Shown here piece after piece: positions 22,010 to 33,870 of a stretch of 64,000 nt of DNA (its first letter is position 1; every line of letters starts with the position of its first letter). The stretch spans positions 25,917,010 to 25,981,009 of the forward strand of contig NC_051850.1 in assembly GCF_905115235.1 (NCBI RefSeq), given 5' to 3'. Below the pieces are notes generated by a model, which searched no databases, was not told the DNA's origin, and was given only the letters and a program-made list of their open reading frames with translations. This DNA is from Hermetia illucens. Taxonomy: Eukaryota > Arthropoda > Insecta > Diptera > Stratiomyidae. The position numbers were made by a program, and so were the translations under genes.

Positions 22010-23900
22010 TTATTTGATATCTGACGTGATTATCATCACCAACGGCGCAACCACCAGTGTCCGGTCTAAGCCTCTCTTAGTTGGAAACTCCAAATATTCC
22101 CGATTTGCGTCAAAGTCCACCAGTTCGATATTCCTAAAAGCTGTCTGGCGTCCAGACCTATGCCATGGCTCCAGTTCAGACAGATTCTTTCTACCGTAGA
22201 TATTAACTTTCTATAGTAAGATGGATCATCTTCACCCATACAGATTAAGTGACCCCCCCCCCCCCACCGTAGTCTATTCAGGCGAATTTGGTTGGTTGAA
22301 ATTTTCAACCCCAGGTGGAAGAAATTCTTCCGAAGTTACAGTCTCCTATCTGTTCTATTTTGTCGATGACTTCGTGTTTTAACCTAGCCACTATAAAAAA
22401 TGGGTTCAATTTTCTCTCACCGAATATAACCATGTGCAGTATCAAGTGAAAGCTTTCGATTAACATTTTTCGAAGGAAACATTAGTTTTGATATTGATTG
22501 CAAAAGGGAAGCGTGCGGCGGTCTGAAAGGGATTAATTACTTCAAGGATCTCTTCACAGAAACTTTTCTAACGAAAAATCTAGAAAAAAATTGCGCGCAC
22601 AGACCAATTACCGCCCCACCCCCTCCTTATGTTCATCGCAGATCCGTTTGCAGAAATATTGATTGCAATATGAAGCATCATACTGGAAAGTTTGGTAGAA
22701 TTACGTACCATCATTAACAAAGTTATAGTAGACCAAGCTTGCATTTTCGCGACAAATTACTACGTCTTAGGAGATAAAATGTCAGTATCGCATCGGATTG
22801 AATGTCCTGTATATTCAACACTATGTTATGTATGAATGGGACGGTCATGTACCCAAATATCCTCACATAATCAACAAAATCAACGAAACCGTCCAAACCT
22901 GAAGCGTCGAGCTCCCGGTTTCCGACTTCTTTCAGTATGGGGCAGATAATGTCTCGTTGCTTATCATCAAAACTGATCGATCGTAGTTGATCATCTCCAC
23001 ATTTAACCAGTCCTTCTGTAATTCCATCGGCACCTGGTCGATTCTTAAGCCGATGAATTGCACGGACCATTTCTCCCATGCTTGGTGGTGGCAGCATTTG
23101 TCTCTTGTCATCAGTTGGCGAAACCGCAAACCCATCGATCCATCATGTTCATACGGTCGAAAATCAGATTTGGTTCTTTGTCTCGTCAAGGGAAGCATCG
23201 ATATGTTTAAAGCTTCACCCTACTAAATTATAGACAAAACTTCCGCCCCGTGTAGTTGCTCCCTGTACTTCTGGAAAGCAATTCGTGATAAGTCTTCGCT
23301 CGAGCCCGTGTTGTCCAACGTTACTGGATTTTTTAGGTAATTGTGCAAATCATTCTGCGATGTTTCATCTATCCATTTCCTCCAAATAGGCTTTATGGAG
23401 GACTTTTTTGTGAATGGCTTCAGTGATCAATTTTATCTGATTGTCAGAGGGGATCAAAAATGGTGCTGCTATTCGAGCCCAGAGCACCATACCAATGAGA
23501 TAGTGATCCGAGTTTACATTGGCTCTTATATGATCTGACATTAATCCAAATTGAGAGGTGGTGGGGTCCTATAAGCACACGGTAAATTTGATTTAAAGGT
23601 CCTGTTTGGAGAGAGCAGCGTTTGTTTGTGAATCTTCTTTCATGTAAGGCTGCTTGTTGAATAATCCGCAGTCCGTTGATATTATCAATTTTATGCAAGT
23701 TATGGGGGCGGACATATCGACTGAATACGGGCTTGGTACCTTCTTCAAATGTGATTTGGTTATTATACCTAGGACAGGTTCCAAGAGTTCATTCAGTTCA
23801 TTCCACTACGTCGCAGAAGGTATTCTCATCGACTCTGCAGGCTCTTCTATAGGGAGAATCCATCCCTATTCAGCGCAAGCGTTCTAATGCAGTAAAATCA
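22010..23900 (-). mobile_element. RTE-B LINE copy in unit B spacer, interrupted
   Basis: Counterpart of 17,895-19,560. The - strand shows an endonuclease end (LIGPHHLSIWINVRSYKSQC near 23,520-23,580), the RT entry (LPPPSMGEMVRAIHRLKNRP, GADGITEGLVKCGDDQL; 23,100-22,970), an interruption (22,375-22,921) whose end reads GAAACCGGGAGCTCGACGCT, and the C-terminus (NQIRLNRLRWGGGGHLICMG; about 22,300-22,200). Confidence 0.7.
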
Positions 23901-24663
23901 GCTCTTTATTAACGTATTATATTGGCTAGCTGCTTAACAGCCCCTGTTCTGTACAACAAGTGCACATTTCATGAGAAAATGCGCAAATCCTTATTCCTTT
24001 TCGTTAGCCAGGTCCATGATTGTGTTATCAGTCCAGCGCGAGGCTCCTTCTATGGCTTCGTAACAAGTGATTTTTCGAATCCAGTTGCCGGCCCTACCCG
24101 ACCCCCAACTTTTAGTAGCAGTGATATTGGAGTTTAGCAAGCCTCTTCCAATTTATGTTCTCCATCGTGGATACCAATCCATGCTTTCGAAGAAGAAATT
24201 GTTCACCCCTTATTTACCAGCATATGTAAATACGATTACCATAAATCCCTCTGTTGGAAATCAACCACTTCTACACGCCATCAATGTTGGTTCCTACAAT
24301 GTGCTTCAGGTATCATCGCGATTTTCCGAGAAATTTCTATTGTTCCTTTACGCTGATCATCCTGAAATAATGAGTCCCATTGCAGGGAATAACCAACAAT
24401 GGAGTTGTCGTCTAGTCGGGATATTTAATCTACCCTCCATCGTTCTCCAATGAAATGGCGAGTAAGATAGTACAATAATAATGGTGGTCGTTTCCTATGT
24501 GCTACTCCCATAAAGAAGTGCAAAGAAAACACTCTCGTGGAACTGTTGCTGTTGATATTAAAAAGCTGCAGATTTTCCACAAAATACCAAAAGGGGAAGA
24601 TTGCAAAAGAGCGAACTATCAATCAAGCGGTAATAAAAAAATTAAAGTTAGTTAATCAAGTTG

Positions 24664-24669
24664 TTTATT
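24664..24669 (-). terminator. Polyadenylation signal AATAAA, copy 5
   Basis: TTTATT on the + strand downstream of the - strand stop codon. Confidence 0.7.
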
Positions 24670-24706
24670 TTGCCTTTAAATCAGTCCTTCGAAAACAGTT
24701 CACAAC

Positions 24707-25111
24707 TTAAGCAGCAGCCTTCTTCTTCCAGTAGTCGACAGCTGGGGCAACATATCCTGCGTGGAAGCCTGTGGCGATTGGAGCAGCAACAGCTGGGGCG
24801 GCGTACCCAGCATGGAAGCCAGTAGCAATTGGAGCGGCGACAGCTGGAGCAGCATAGGCAACTGGCTTAACAACTGGAGCAGAGTAGGCGACTGGAGCAG
24901 CAGCAAAAGCTGGGGCAGAGTAGGCAACTGGCTTAACAACTGGAGCAGAGTAAGCAACTGGAGCAGCAGAAACGGCAGGAGCTGAATAAGTAACTGGAGT
25001 AGCAGCTACCGCAGCACCTACAATTGGGCCAGAGTATCCAGTGTAGGCTGGGGCGACGTATCCAGCGGAGGCAGCGCCAATGAAAGCAAGAGCCAAAACT
25101 ACGAATTTCAT
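24707..25111 (-). CDS. AAPV-repeat cuticular protein, copy 5 (134 aa)
   Basis: Third member of the tandem trio. The signal peptide MKFVVLALAFIGAASA and overall plan match copies 3 and 4. It carries AVSAAP where the others have AVAAAP, and AFAAAP where they have AIAAAP, so it is three substitutions from copy 4. Unlike copies 3 and 4, its upstream flank beyond about 150 bp is different, marking the end of the duplicated unit. Its downstream flank matches that of copy 4. It is probably the right-hand end of the array. No intron is seen. Confidence 0.92.
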   Translation of the reverse strand: MKFVVLALAFIGAASAGYVAPAYTGYSGPIVGAAVAATPVTYSAPAVSAAPVAYSAPVVKPVAYSAPAFAAAPVAYSAPVVKPVAYAAPAVAAPIATGFHAGYAAPAVAAPIATGFHAGYVAPAVDYWKKKAAA

Positions 25112-25149
25112 TTTGCTTAAGTTGAGAAGTGCCTTTCGGGATGTACAGA

Positions 25150-25270
25150 TCCTGAATGATAACTTCCTCAGATTCGGTTTCGGTATTTATATCTAAGGTT
25201 GGACCCACAGTTTCATCTAAACCAGTTTTCTGCTCTATATAAATCTACTTTGTCATGCATAAATTTAAAT
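25150..25270 (-). promoter_or_regulatory. Core promoter of cuticular gene copy 5
   Basis: Initiator ATCATTCAGGA (25150-25160), TATAAATAC (25183-25191), AAACTGGTTT (25219-25228; 27 bp gap) and distal ATTTAAATTTATGCATGA (25253-25270), all on the - strand. Confidence 0.75.
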
Positions 25271-26210
25271 TTATGTGATCATTAATTACTAGAAGATGGC
25301 CAGGTTAATGGTAAGCAATCTAATCTAAACTATTGGTTGACTCCTAGTTTGCATGTTCAAAGCTGAATATCTGATGTTATCATTAAGTATCAAAAAAGCG
25401 CTACAAAAGTCTCAATCTTGGTTAAGTTTTTTATATGACCAATAGATGATCATTTGGATTTGGCAATGATAATCCGTCCAATGCAGATATCTCAATCTAA
25501 TGCACTGACGAATAAAATAAGCTCTAAAAAAAATGTTCCGGATCCAGAAAGTTCCAATCACTTCTTCAGCATCCAGAACTAGAATTGTGAATAAGATTGA
25601 AGATATATTTAAAATTAAGGGACCGATTTTTTATTTTAAAATCATCTTCAAATACTTTCAATTGCAGATTCGTCCATTTTAGTTACACATGCTCTCGAAG
25701 TTTCGAAAAATACGGGAGTGAAATCTGGTGGTTCTAGCAACGGAGAAAATTGTGACCAAGAAAATTATATTATTGATACGGAGGAAAACATGGAGCTGTC
25801 TTTTTCAACTCTTTAAAAAGGTACCGCACAAGTTCATGATCATGAAGATCATGCAGCCTGTTGAAATCTTTTTAGGGTTTAGTTTAATGTAGCAATATCT
25901 CTTCTGTTCTAAAAAACGAGAAGGAGAAGGAGTTTCTTATGCAAACATATACTTCAGGGAAGTGTTTATCAAGAAGAGATTACTCACGTACGTAAACTAA
26001 ATTACAGTTTTTATTTTTTAAAAATGTCCAAATGCTTTCCGGGACTAATCCCGCATAGAAATATACGCACAAATTATGACCATTTACATATAATTTGAAG
26101 TAAAGATGAATCATTTTATTACTGGCTTCGGACAGTTATTCCAAAATGGAATGATCGTCTCATGTAACACATTCTCAGATTGAATTCCTCATAAAGCTGG
26201 ATTTATGGCG
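25271..26210. other. Unassigned AT-rich spacer beyond copy 5 promoter
   Basis: No gene or known repeat recognised. It marks the end of homology with units A and B. Confidence 0.3.
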
Positions 26211-26214
26211 AACG

Positions 26215-26440
26215 ATCCCCATGAGACAGACACTACCACTTTCAATGGCAGTTGCCTGCCCAGAACTAAGGACGATCGTTGAACAATTGCGAGAGAGGCG
26301 TCTTCGATGGTATGGTCACGTAATTCGCACACGAATTCACCTACCAAGATTGGTCAGAACGTCGTAAATTGGAACCGCCGAAAGCGAGGTTGCTCTATAC
26401 GCTAGATAGTGATTTGAAACACTCGCGCTCTGGGCTCAAA
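26215..26440 (+). mobile_element. RTE-A LINE, C-terminal fragment
   Basis: Matches the 3' domain of RTE-A: IVEQLRERRLRWYGHVIRTR (about 26,277-26,330) and a degraded LYTLDSDLKHSR (compare WLDTLDGDLKASR). Truncated at both ends. Confidence 0.65.
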
Positions 26441-26444
26441 ACCA

Positions 26445-26935
26445 AAGACTCCTGCAAAGTTTCATGGTCTACTGAGGCCGTAGCATTTCCTCGGCCAGAT
26501 GCATCCCTAACTATGTTCGACGATGCCTCAGACACAGCGGTAGGCGCCACTCTTGACCAACGGATAAATTAAACCAGGAAACCGTTAAGCTTCTTTCCGA
26601 AGCAACTCAACCCACCTCAATGTAAATATAGTGCCTACGATCGTGAGCTTCTCGCCATTAAATACTTTCACTTCTCCCTGGAGAACAGGCGTTCACAGTG
26701 TTCACAGACCACAAGCCCCTTACTTTCGCGTTTCGACAAAAGCCCGACAAAGCGTCTCCTCGCCAACTTCGGCAACTGAGCTTCATCAGCCAGGTTACTT
26801 TCGACATTCAATAACTGTATGGAAATGAGAGCATCGTTGCAGACGCTTTGTCTCGAGTCTCGTAGGTCACAGTTCCCGCCAAGGTCGATTATGCGTCGAG
26901 GGGCTGAATGACGACGGAAAGATTAAGAGTCTGAA
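26445..26935 (+). mobile_element. Ty3/Gypsy-like LTR retrotransposon fossil (RNase H part)
   Basis: Parts of the RT-to-RNase H region of a Ty3/Gypsy element are recognisable (FDDASDTAVGATLDQRIN, YSAYDRELLAIKYF). No LTRs are visible here. Old, truncated and broken in several places. Confidence 0.75.
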
Positions 26936-27049
26936 GACAAATTCAAAATACATACGACTCAAGCTCCTACTTACTCTGCGAGGCCTCAGATGAGGGACCT
27001 AGATTGTCCATTCCGGCCGATTTTTGCAAACAAGTATTTTACACGATAT

Positions 27050-28645
27050 TTTACATGATCCTGCGTGCCCTTGGTATATATCTCACGGTTATGCTCCCCC
27101 TTACCACCCTCAAAACAGACCCTAAGTTGACTCCTATTTGCCCCGTCTTTGGCACAGCCTTGTAAAGGATGGTTACTTCTGTGATCTGTTCGATCCCTTC
27201 ACAGAATTTCCTGAAGCTGTTCCGGTTTGCTTCCCTGATCTTAGGGGGGGCTATCTTAGTCCTGGCGATTGGCTCCGTTATTGTTTGGAGCTCTTCTCCA
27301 CTGTCGGAGTATCGCCCCTCTCCTCCGACATGGCGCCTACTTGCGCGTCGCTGTCCACCCTGGTCGTCTTGTTTCTGCTCTTTACTGGGCAGGAGGTCTA
27401 TTTCCCTGGTTGATCCAGTTCTTTCCGCCTCTATGGCTTCCGCGACTTCTTCAGGGACCTCGGTAAGTTTTTCACCCGATGCCTCCTCCGACGTGTCTTT
27501 CCTCGACTTTTCGCTGTGCACATGCACAGGTATGTTGCCAAATCGATTGTTGATAAGCCAACTCCGACGTTTAATTGGCTCCTGGGATCGGTCATCTACC
27601 CCGATCATGAGAAATTTATCCTTCCCCTCCACCTTGCTTCTGAAAACTCTCCATAATCAAGATATTTCGTCTCTATTGTTGCGGTTTTGGGAGAAAAACT
27701 GTCACCATATGTACTCCTGGTATATCATTCCCAGGATATTTAGGAGCTATGGTTCTAGGCCACTTTGCAGTGTCTACCAGTATGACCTGGTCGAAAGCGT
27801 ATCCCGGTGAACACAAGTTTCGAAGTCCATCCCTTGCACATCTGCCTGACGGCTAGATATTCGATGGTTTCCTGCTCCTCACGAGTGAGTATTTGCTCGG
27901 GAAATATTTTTGGCAGTGTGGCGAGTCGAATGCCCTTGACCGCACTAGCATAGCTAATGACGGGCTTCCTGATTCTTGTATTCACCCCTGAGCTGCCGGG
28001 TTTTCTCCCCTCTCTGCTGCGCCCCCCTTTCTTGACTCCAGTAAAGATGGCCTACGTCTATCGTGAGCCTTCTTAAGGGCCTCTTCTGGTTTCTTTGGCA
28101 AGTAGCTCAAGTACCAATTAGAACCGGCGCCGCTGAGACCTCTCTCCTTCCTGACATCTGATATATTTATCTCAGACATGCTTTTGCTTGTTTCTGCTTT
28201 TTGAACAGTGGTGTTTGTTAGTTGTTGTCCTCGCAGTATACCAATGTTGACCTTGGGTCCACTGCTTGATGTCCCAACTTCTCCCTTCTTGGATGTAATT
28301 ACCTGGCTCTCAGTATTTCGGAGATGTGCCTCTGACTGGTTAACCAGTTTGTGTACGGTATGGGGTAAGACCGCAAACTATCCAATGGGTTCGCATGACA
28401 CCCTGGAAGGGGGGAAGTGTTTTTCGACTCCCCAGTCTAGATCCGTAGCGTTTTGTTAATAGTATCACCTCGTACAGGGTGTGGCTATCACCAGTCACTA
28501 ACGGTCTTGCTAGACGATAGGCTTGGCCCCTGAAAAGCCACACATAGGCCTAGAAGAAAGACAGCCCCCTCAAAGAGAGATAGGTTGGCCTCAGAGAGCT
28601 ATATTCCGCGTCATTCTATACTGCAGTGCCCTGCTTGACCCCGTT
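27050..28645 (-). mobile_element. RNase H-type LINE, 5' UTR and ORF1 with internal deletion
   Basis: The 5' UTR (about 28,645-28,180) is homologous to 10,545-10,650. ORF1 starts at 28,179 (MSEINISDVRKERGL), continues with ISYASAVKGIRLATLPKIFP (about 27,960-27,900) and a charged linker. The 193-residue frame 27,632-27,051 then passes from ORF1-like sequence into the ORF2 pre-RT motif FRKFCEGIEQITEV and ends in the RT start (VLRVVRGSITVRYIPRARR). The endonuclease and most of the RT are absent, so this is an in-frame internal deletion of a LINE with its 5' end kept. Confidence 0.75.
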
Positions 28646-28649
28646 ATTG

Positions 28650-29215
28650 TTAGGAAATCGAATACAAAAAAACCAAACCACCAGTCGAATTGCCTCCTAT
28701 ACAGAAATATCCTGGTTTTTTTTTCTAAGCAAATCGTTGATAAATATTTGATTCGCATACTCACTCATATCCATATCTATTTCGGTCCAATAAAAAGCGA
28801 GATCTCGTAAAAATCTTGAACTTCTGAGAAACAGAAGCTACTGCTTCCCTGTATTACTCCTAAACAACTGCATCAACCTTATCTTCATCTCAATGCGACA
28901 GAATGCTGAGCCGGCCCACAACGCAACCCAGTACTGCTAAACTACCCACAACAAATTTCTGATCGCGGTAGGCAACTCAACCTAAGGCCTAAAAAGGACG
29001 ATGGAATTATGCCAGTATGGTAGGTTCTCATGCTCTACTGAAAAAATCCCAGCTCGGAGTGAAAAAGATGCAGGAAAATCCGACCCAACAAAAAAATCAT
29101 GCAGGGTCCACTATTGCCACCAGAAAATCTCAAGCCCGGGTAGTATCAAACAATTATCCCTCAATCTCTCGTCAAGCCTATACTCTTGAATGTCAATCGA
29201 TTACCCAGTAATCGT
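28650..29215. other. Unassigned spacer
   Basis: Short ORFs only, with no recognisable product. Confidence 0.3.
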
Positions 29216-29249
29216 TAGTGAAACACTATAACTTTCGTCAGTCAACTCG

Positions 29250-29255
29250 TTTATT
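29250..29255 (-). terminator. Polyadenylation signal AATAAA, copy 6
   Basis: TTTATT on the + strand, inside a 3' flank shared with copies 7, 8 and 9. Confidence 0.7.
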
Positions 29256-29292
29256 TAGCCATTCAATCAATCCGTCAGAAACAATCCACAAC

Positions 29293-29643
29293 TTAAGCAG
29301 CAGCCTTCTTCTTCCAGTAGTCGACAGCTGGGGCGACGTATCCGGCATGGAAGCCAGTGGCGATTGGAGCAGCAACAGCTGGAGCGGAGTAAGCAAGTGG
29401 AGCAGCAGCTACAGCTGGGGCAGAGTAGGCGACTGGAGCAGCAGCAACGGCTGGGGCAGCATAGGCGACTGGCTTAACAATTGGGGCAGAGTAGGCAAGT
29501 GGAGCAGCAGCAATAGCAGGGGCTGAATAAGCAACTGGACCAGCGGCTACAACTGGGGCAGAGTAGCTGGTGTAGGCTGCTGGGGCGATGAGTCCAGCGG
29601 AAGCAGCGCCGACGAGAGCAAGAGCCAAAACTACGAATTTCAT
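29293..29643 (-). CDS. AAPV-repeat cuticular protein, copy 6 (116 aa)
   Basis: Secreted cuticular protein and one of the two shortest paralogues. The signal peptide is MKFVVLALALVGAASA, followed by GLIAPAAYTSYSAPVVAAGP, AAPLAYSAPIVKPVAY and two further AAPxAYSAP units. A single PIATGFHAGYVAPAVDYW block and KKKAAA close it. It differs from copy 9 (57,089, opposite strand) by two V/I exchanges only, although they lie 28 kb apart. No intron is seen. The start is fixed by the shared CAAAATGAAATTCGTAG context. Confidence 0.92.
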   Translation of the reverse strand: MKFVVLALALVGAASAGLIAPAAYTSYSAPVVAAGPVAYSAPAIAAAPLAYSAPIVKPVAYAAPAVAAAPVAYSAPAVAAAPLAYSAPAVAAPIATGFHAGYVAPAVDYWKKKAAA

Positions 29644-29680
29644 TTTGCTTAAGTTGAGAAGTGTCTTTCTGGATGATTGG

Positions 29681-29810
29681 ATCCTGAATGATACTTTCCA
29701 CTGACATTGCCTCCCTATTTATATTTTAGACTAGATTCATAGTTGAATCCAAACCAGTTTTTTTTTGTTACTCTATATAACTCCACTTTGTCATGCATAA
29801 ATTTAAATTC
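29681..29810 (-). promoter_or_regulatory. Core promoter of cuticular gene copy 6
   Basis: Initiator ATCATTCAGGAT (about 29681-29692), TATAAATAG (29715-29723), AAACTGGTTT (29751-29760; 27 bp gap) and distal GAATTTAAATTTATGCATGA (29791-29810), all on the - strand. Confidence 0.75.
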
Positions 29811-29814
29811 TAAT

Positions 29815-31085
29815 GGTCATTGATTCTTTGAAGATTCTAGTTTCAACGTCAGCGATTTAATCAAAGCACTAAATGGAGTCACAGTGTCTGTGTTAAGTAT
29901 TTATATTTATCATTTCATTACTTCATGCGGTGACAAAAAAAATACTGAAATTGAAAATAAATAATATACATCTATTTAGTGCGAATAGCAGATTCAATAG
30001 ACTTTCAACACACTTTGTAAAAGCTTTAAAATTCAACATTTTCTAATCCCATAGTTTGAAAAACAAAAGACTTAAGCCAGAAACCCCGAATATATTATGT
30101 TTATAATACTATTTTGAAAAACTTATTAGAACCATAACAAGTGTCAAGTGTTGAGAAAATAATTATCGAAGTGTTCAAAATTTGACTCTTTGATGAATTG
30201 CGCAACAGCGGAAAGTTTTTCCATTCTATGGTTTTGAGGGCTCCAAGTCGAAGTCGAAGCTGTCTCCTACTTTTCTAATCCAAGGACCTCCCTTTCAGGA
30301 CTTCTTTGCTTAGGTTTGAACCAGACAATTTCCACCCAATATAATTCAAATTAACATGTAAAAGTAACCAATACCTCTTACTGCTCCCAGATTAAAGGTG
30401 AGGCTGCGACTAATGAGTTGCCTGTGCCCTCGACGAAACTGTCAGTTACAATATGTATGCTACTATATGTTGCAACGACTTGCGTTTTATTTTACCCCCT
30501 CAACTTTAACTATACTAGTTCTACAGAAATCCGTAAGGCATTCTACTTATAACTTCCGGATGCTTCTCTTAAGGGCTTATATAAAAGTATTTATATACTG
30601 TAAAATTATCATCTGGTGTATTAAAGTCCGTTGAGTGGCTTAGGAAGTACTACTCCTCCAAGAGTGCGCGAATGACCCTGAAGAGGGTTTCCGGGCTACC
30701 GTCGTTTAGAAAGTGCTTTCTCTAGCTTCCAAAAGAGGAGCGTAATGGTACTGAGGTCTTGGAATAACTTGGGGTCAGGAATAATCTCAACACTTCCACC
30801 TGGATGCTACTAGGTAGCAAAGCAAGGGGAAGAAGCCGTAGACCGGAAACTTTCCTCACTATCGGCGTTCCTGAGCTGGATATTAAGGAAGTTCAGGAAC
30901 AAACAGACTACCGGTTCTACTACGGGCTTGGTACCGTAACATTACAAGTGTGAGATAAGGTGCCATATCTTTCAGATAAATTTGTATAATAGCATTGTAA
31001 AGCCGTCCGATCAATAAATGCAAGACATGTATATACCTCATTAAAGAACCATGGGTTGTTAGGTACTTAAACTTCCGAAATAGTG
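29815..31085. other. Unassigned spacer with one short dispersed repeat
   Basis: The AAACAAAAGACTTAAGCCAG repeat lies at 30,061-30,080. From about 30,640 the GC content rises and the sequence may be the 5' part of the LINE that follows, but no motif confirms this. Confidence 0.35.
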
Positions 31086-31089
31086 ACTT

Positions 31090-33870
31090 GTTGTATGCCA
31101 ATGAAAGTGATAGATCCCGCACCTGCACGATGGTTTCAAAAACCTCCAAGCTATCTTGGTAAACCACCTATGCGATGGCGACACCACAACAATCAAATTG
31201 CTTATTTGCCTTATGACGTAGACGAAGTTCCCAGTGGAACATTCATCAGAGCTAACCAATATGCCAAAAGAAAAAGAGTGAGAATAATAGCAGGATATGA
31301 TTTAAATAAACACCGTATGTGGTGGGGAAGTTCCAACCGCAACGCGAGAGGATCGAGACTCCTCTGGTAGGAACCAAATTTCAGATCCTCAATGTGTAAA
31401 ATAAACCCACTTTCTTCAAAGTAGTCAGACAAAAGGTCACGGTGGCATCCCCTGGCATTACGGCTCTTGCTAGAAAGCGTAGATAATCTAGAGAGTATCA
31501 AACGATACCACGCTCTTGAATCACAGGTGCATTGATTTCGTAATGGGCATTGATCCACCTCCACCCACTCCATTTCTGAATCCACAGCCAGGTTAGGGGA
31601 CGTACAAACCAGAACTGGGCGCCCGCGTTACGATCCCTGCAAAACACACTAAATCCATTGCTGGAATTAAGAAAACAACCCGGATGATCACAACCAGCAT
31701 GAGAGAAGGTTTCAAAGAAAGTTGTCCACTCATGATGCCAAAGAAAGATAAAACACCAACGGTGCTCCTTAACCGAGCTCTAAAGTCTGATTAAGCCGCT
31801 TGCTGGATTCGATACAAAGAGGCTCAAAAAGCTCTAAAGAAAAGCATAAAGTCGGCGAAACCATCATCATAGAGACGCTTTTGCGAAGCGACCAACTCTC
31901 TTGAGGCAACCTCAAAGCCAAAGCGGATCCTCGTCAAAGCCTTGTTGTAGCGAACAGTTGGATTATTCACGTTTACATAGCGGGAAGCGCATAGAAAGCG
32001 ATGAGAAAACGGCGAACCATTTGCATGAAGTGCACTTCCCAGGCAGCATCCAAAATCTCAACTGGAGGATTGAACTCTGGCATCCAAAGTACTTTCACGA
32101 AAACGAGTAAAATAGGCATTTAACTCGTTCCATTGATACAAGTCGGCAGGTCCGGATAACATTATTCCTGTGCTAGTAATAGAGGGAATGGATGCACTAG
32201 GTCTACAAATTCGGAATATATACTACACTTGCCCAGAACGCACTTATATTCCAATCAGCTAGCGTGATGTGAAGGTAATATTTGTTCCCAGACCAGGGAA
32301 ATCACCTACGTAGACGCAAAAGGCTTCCGACCGATCAGTCTAACTTCCTTTCTGCTAAAAGAGCTGAAAAGACTAGTAGATCGGTTCATAAGGGATATAT
32401 ATATATCCCTAAGTGGCCGCTTCACTGTAGGCACCATGCCTACCAGAGAAGCAAACCCACGGAGACAGCACTCCATGAAGTAACGGCAGAAAATGAGAAG
32501 GCAGTTTCTGGTAAAGAATACGTCTTAGGCGCGTTTATGCGCATTGAAGCCGCCGTTAATTATGCCTCATTCACAGCAATTTATAACGCGGCAAGACAGC
32601 ATAGAATCAATTCGCTATTAATCAGTTAGATCCTTCACATGCTAGAGTAGAGTGTATTGAGGCAGGGTGTCTTAGTGGTCGCCCCCAAGGCGGGGAGAGA
32701 TCTCTCTCCTCTGTTATGGCTGCTGGTAATGGGCACGTTGCTATAGCTCCTGGAGGGTACAGAGGTCTTCGCACAAGCATATGACATATGACCGCCTAAA
32801 TCCAATACTGCATGTAACTCACATAATGGACTAACGGAACAGCTAGGAAGACTTGACCAGTTATGTTCACTAGGAACGTCAGATGGGGTAGCTATACGCT
32901 ACCCACCCTAGCAAGGCCAGAAATCCAGCTGGTACAGTCAAATTCTCAAGAATACATCTCGATTCCAAGTTAACATGGGAGCACCATCTCCAGAAAGAAT
33001 ACCAAAAATCCTGCAGATTGCTCTCGTGCTGTAGGATTTTGACCAAAACAGATTCATGGGATGTATCCATTCATAATAAAACTCATTTTCACATATACAT
33101 GCATCGTCTGATGGCCGAGGTTGAACTTTGCTAACAGCAGAAAGCTGCTAATGCAGGTTCAAAGGCTCGGTTGACTAAGCATTACTGGAGCTATGAGTAG
33201 TACGCCGACCGTGGCACTCGAAACTATTCTAAATTTACCCCCAATCCACTTGGAGGTGAAAAGGAAAGAAGCTAACGCTGTATATAGGCTTGATACTATT
33301 GGCACGGGAAATGGCGGCCAATCATACGGCAAAGCATAAATCTGTAAATTCCTTGGTAAACATCAGGATCAGTCTTTGATGCCCGCTGATCCAGATTCCA
33401 ATTGGTGTGGAGTTGCCATCAGGTGCTGCTGAAACTCGACTAACTGAACGAAACATTCCTGATGTGGGTGCCAGGGTACTCAAACATCGCTGATAATGAG
33501 GAAGCGGAGACACTGGCTCGCCAAGACATCCGGTCATCTACTGTGAAGTCTACTGTAAAGGTGGAAATCGCTAGGATCCAGACACCCGAATAGAAAAATT
33601 TGATTTTGTGCCGGTAGGCAAAAATCTTTGTAAAGGAACCCGGGGCCACTAGAGTGGCATTTTTGTCGTCCCTTAAGAATTGGGACATGGAAACCCTACT
33701 AGGGCTTTTAAGAGGACACCGCCCTTAAACTACCACATGGAAAAAATCGGAATGGTGATCTCGGCCATATGCAGACACTGTGAGGAGGAGGAAGAGCGGC
33801 CCTGCACTTCTTATGCAGCTGCCCAGCCTCCTCGGAAAAGGAAGGAAATCTTCCCTGCAACTAGGTATAC
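31090..33870 (+). mobile_element. RNase H-bearing LINE (I/LOA/Jockey type), degraded
   Basis: Order on the + strand: endonuclease (VRIIAGYDLNKHRMWWGSSN, NARGSRLLW; 31,280-31,370); pre-RT (about 31,790-32,000); RT (VIFVPRPGKSP, HAYQRSKPTETALHEV, YVLGAFMRIEAAVNYASF; 32,275-32,580); RNase H remnant (GTQTSLIMRKRRHWLAK region, about 33,470-33,530); and a C-terminal CRHCEEEEERPC zinc-type motif (about 33,770-33,800). Many stops and frameshifts are present. Confidence 0.75.

Larger units (their letters stand above)
20255..24640. repeat. Segmental duplication unit B (holds copy 4)
   Basis: Tandem partner of unit A. The start-to-start distance of copies 4 and 5 is 4,379 bp. It carries the undisrupted version of the site where unit A has an RTE-A insertion (about 21,985-21,998). 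A poly-C run of about 13 lies at 22,253-22,266. The spacer has about 130 extra bases near 24,350-24,480 compared with unit A. Confidence 0.85.

Noticed and set aside
22253-22266. Poly-C run
   Set aside because: Lies in a decayed LINE. A slippage-prone homopolymer or assembly uncertainty explains it.
27169-27810. 213-codon + strand ORF
   Set aside because: It is antisense to a recognisable LINE ORF1 and has no family resemblance of its own.
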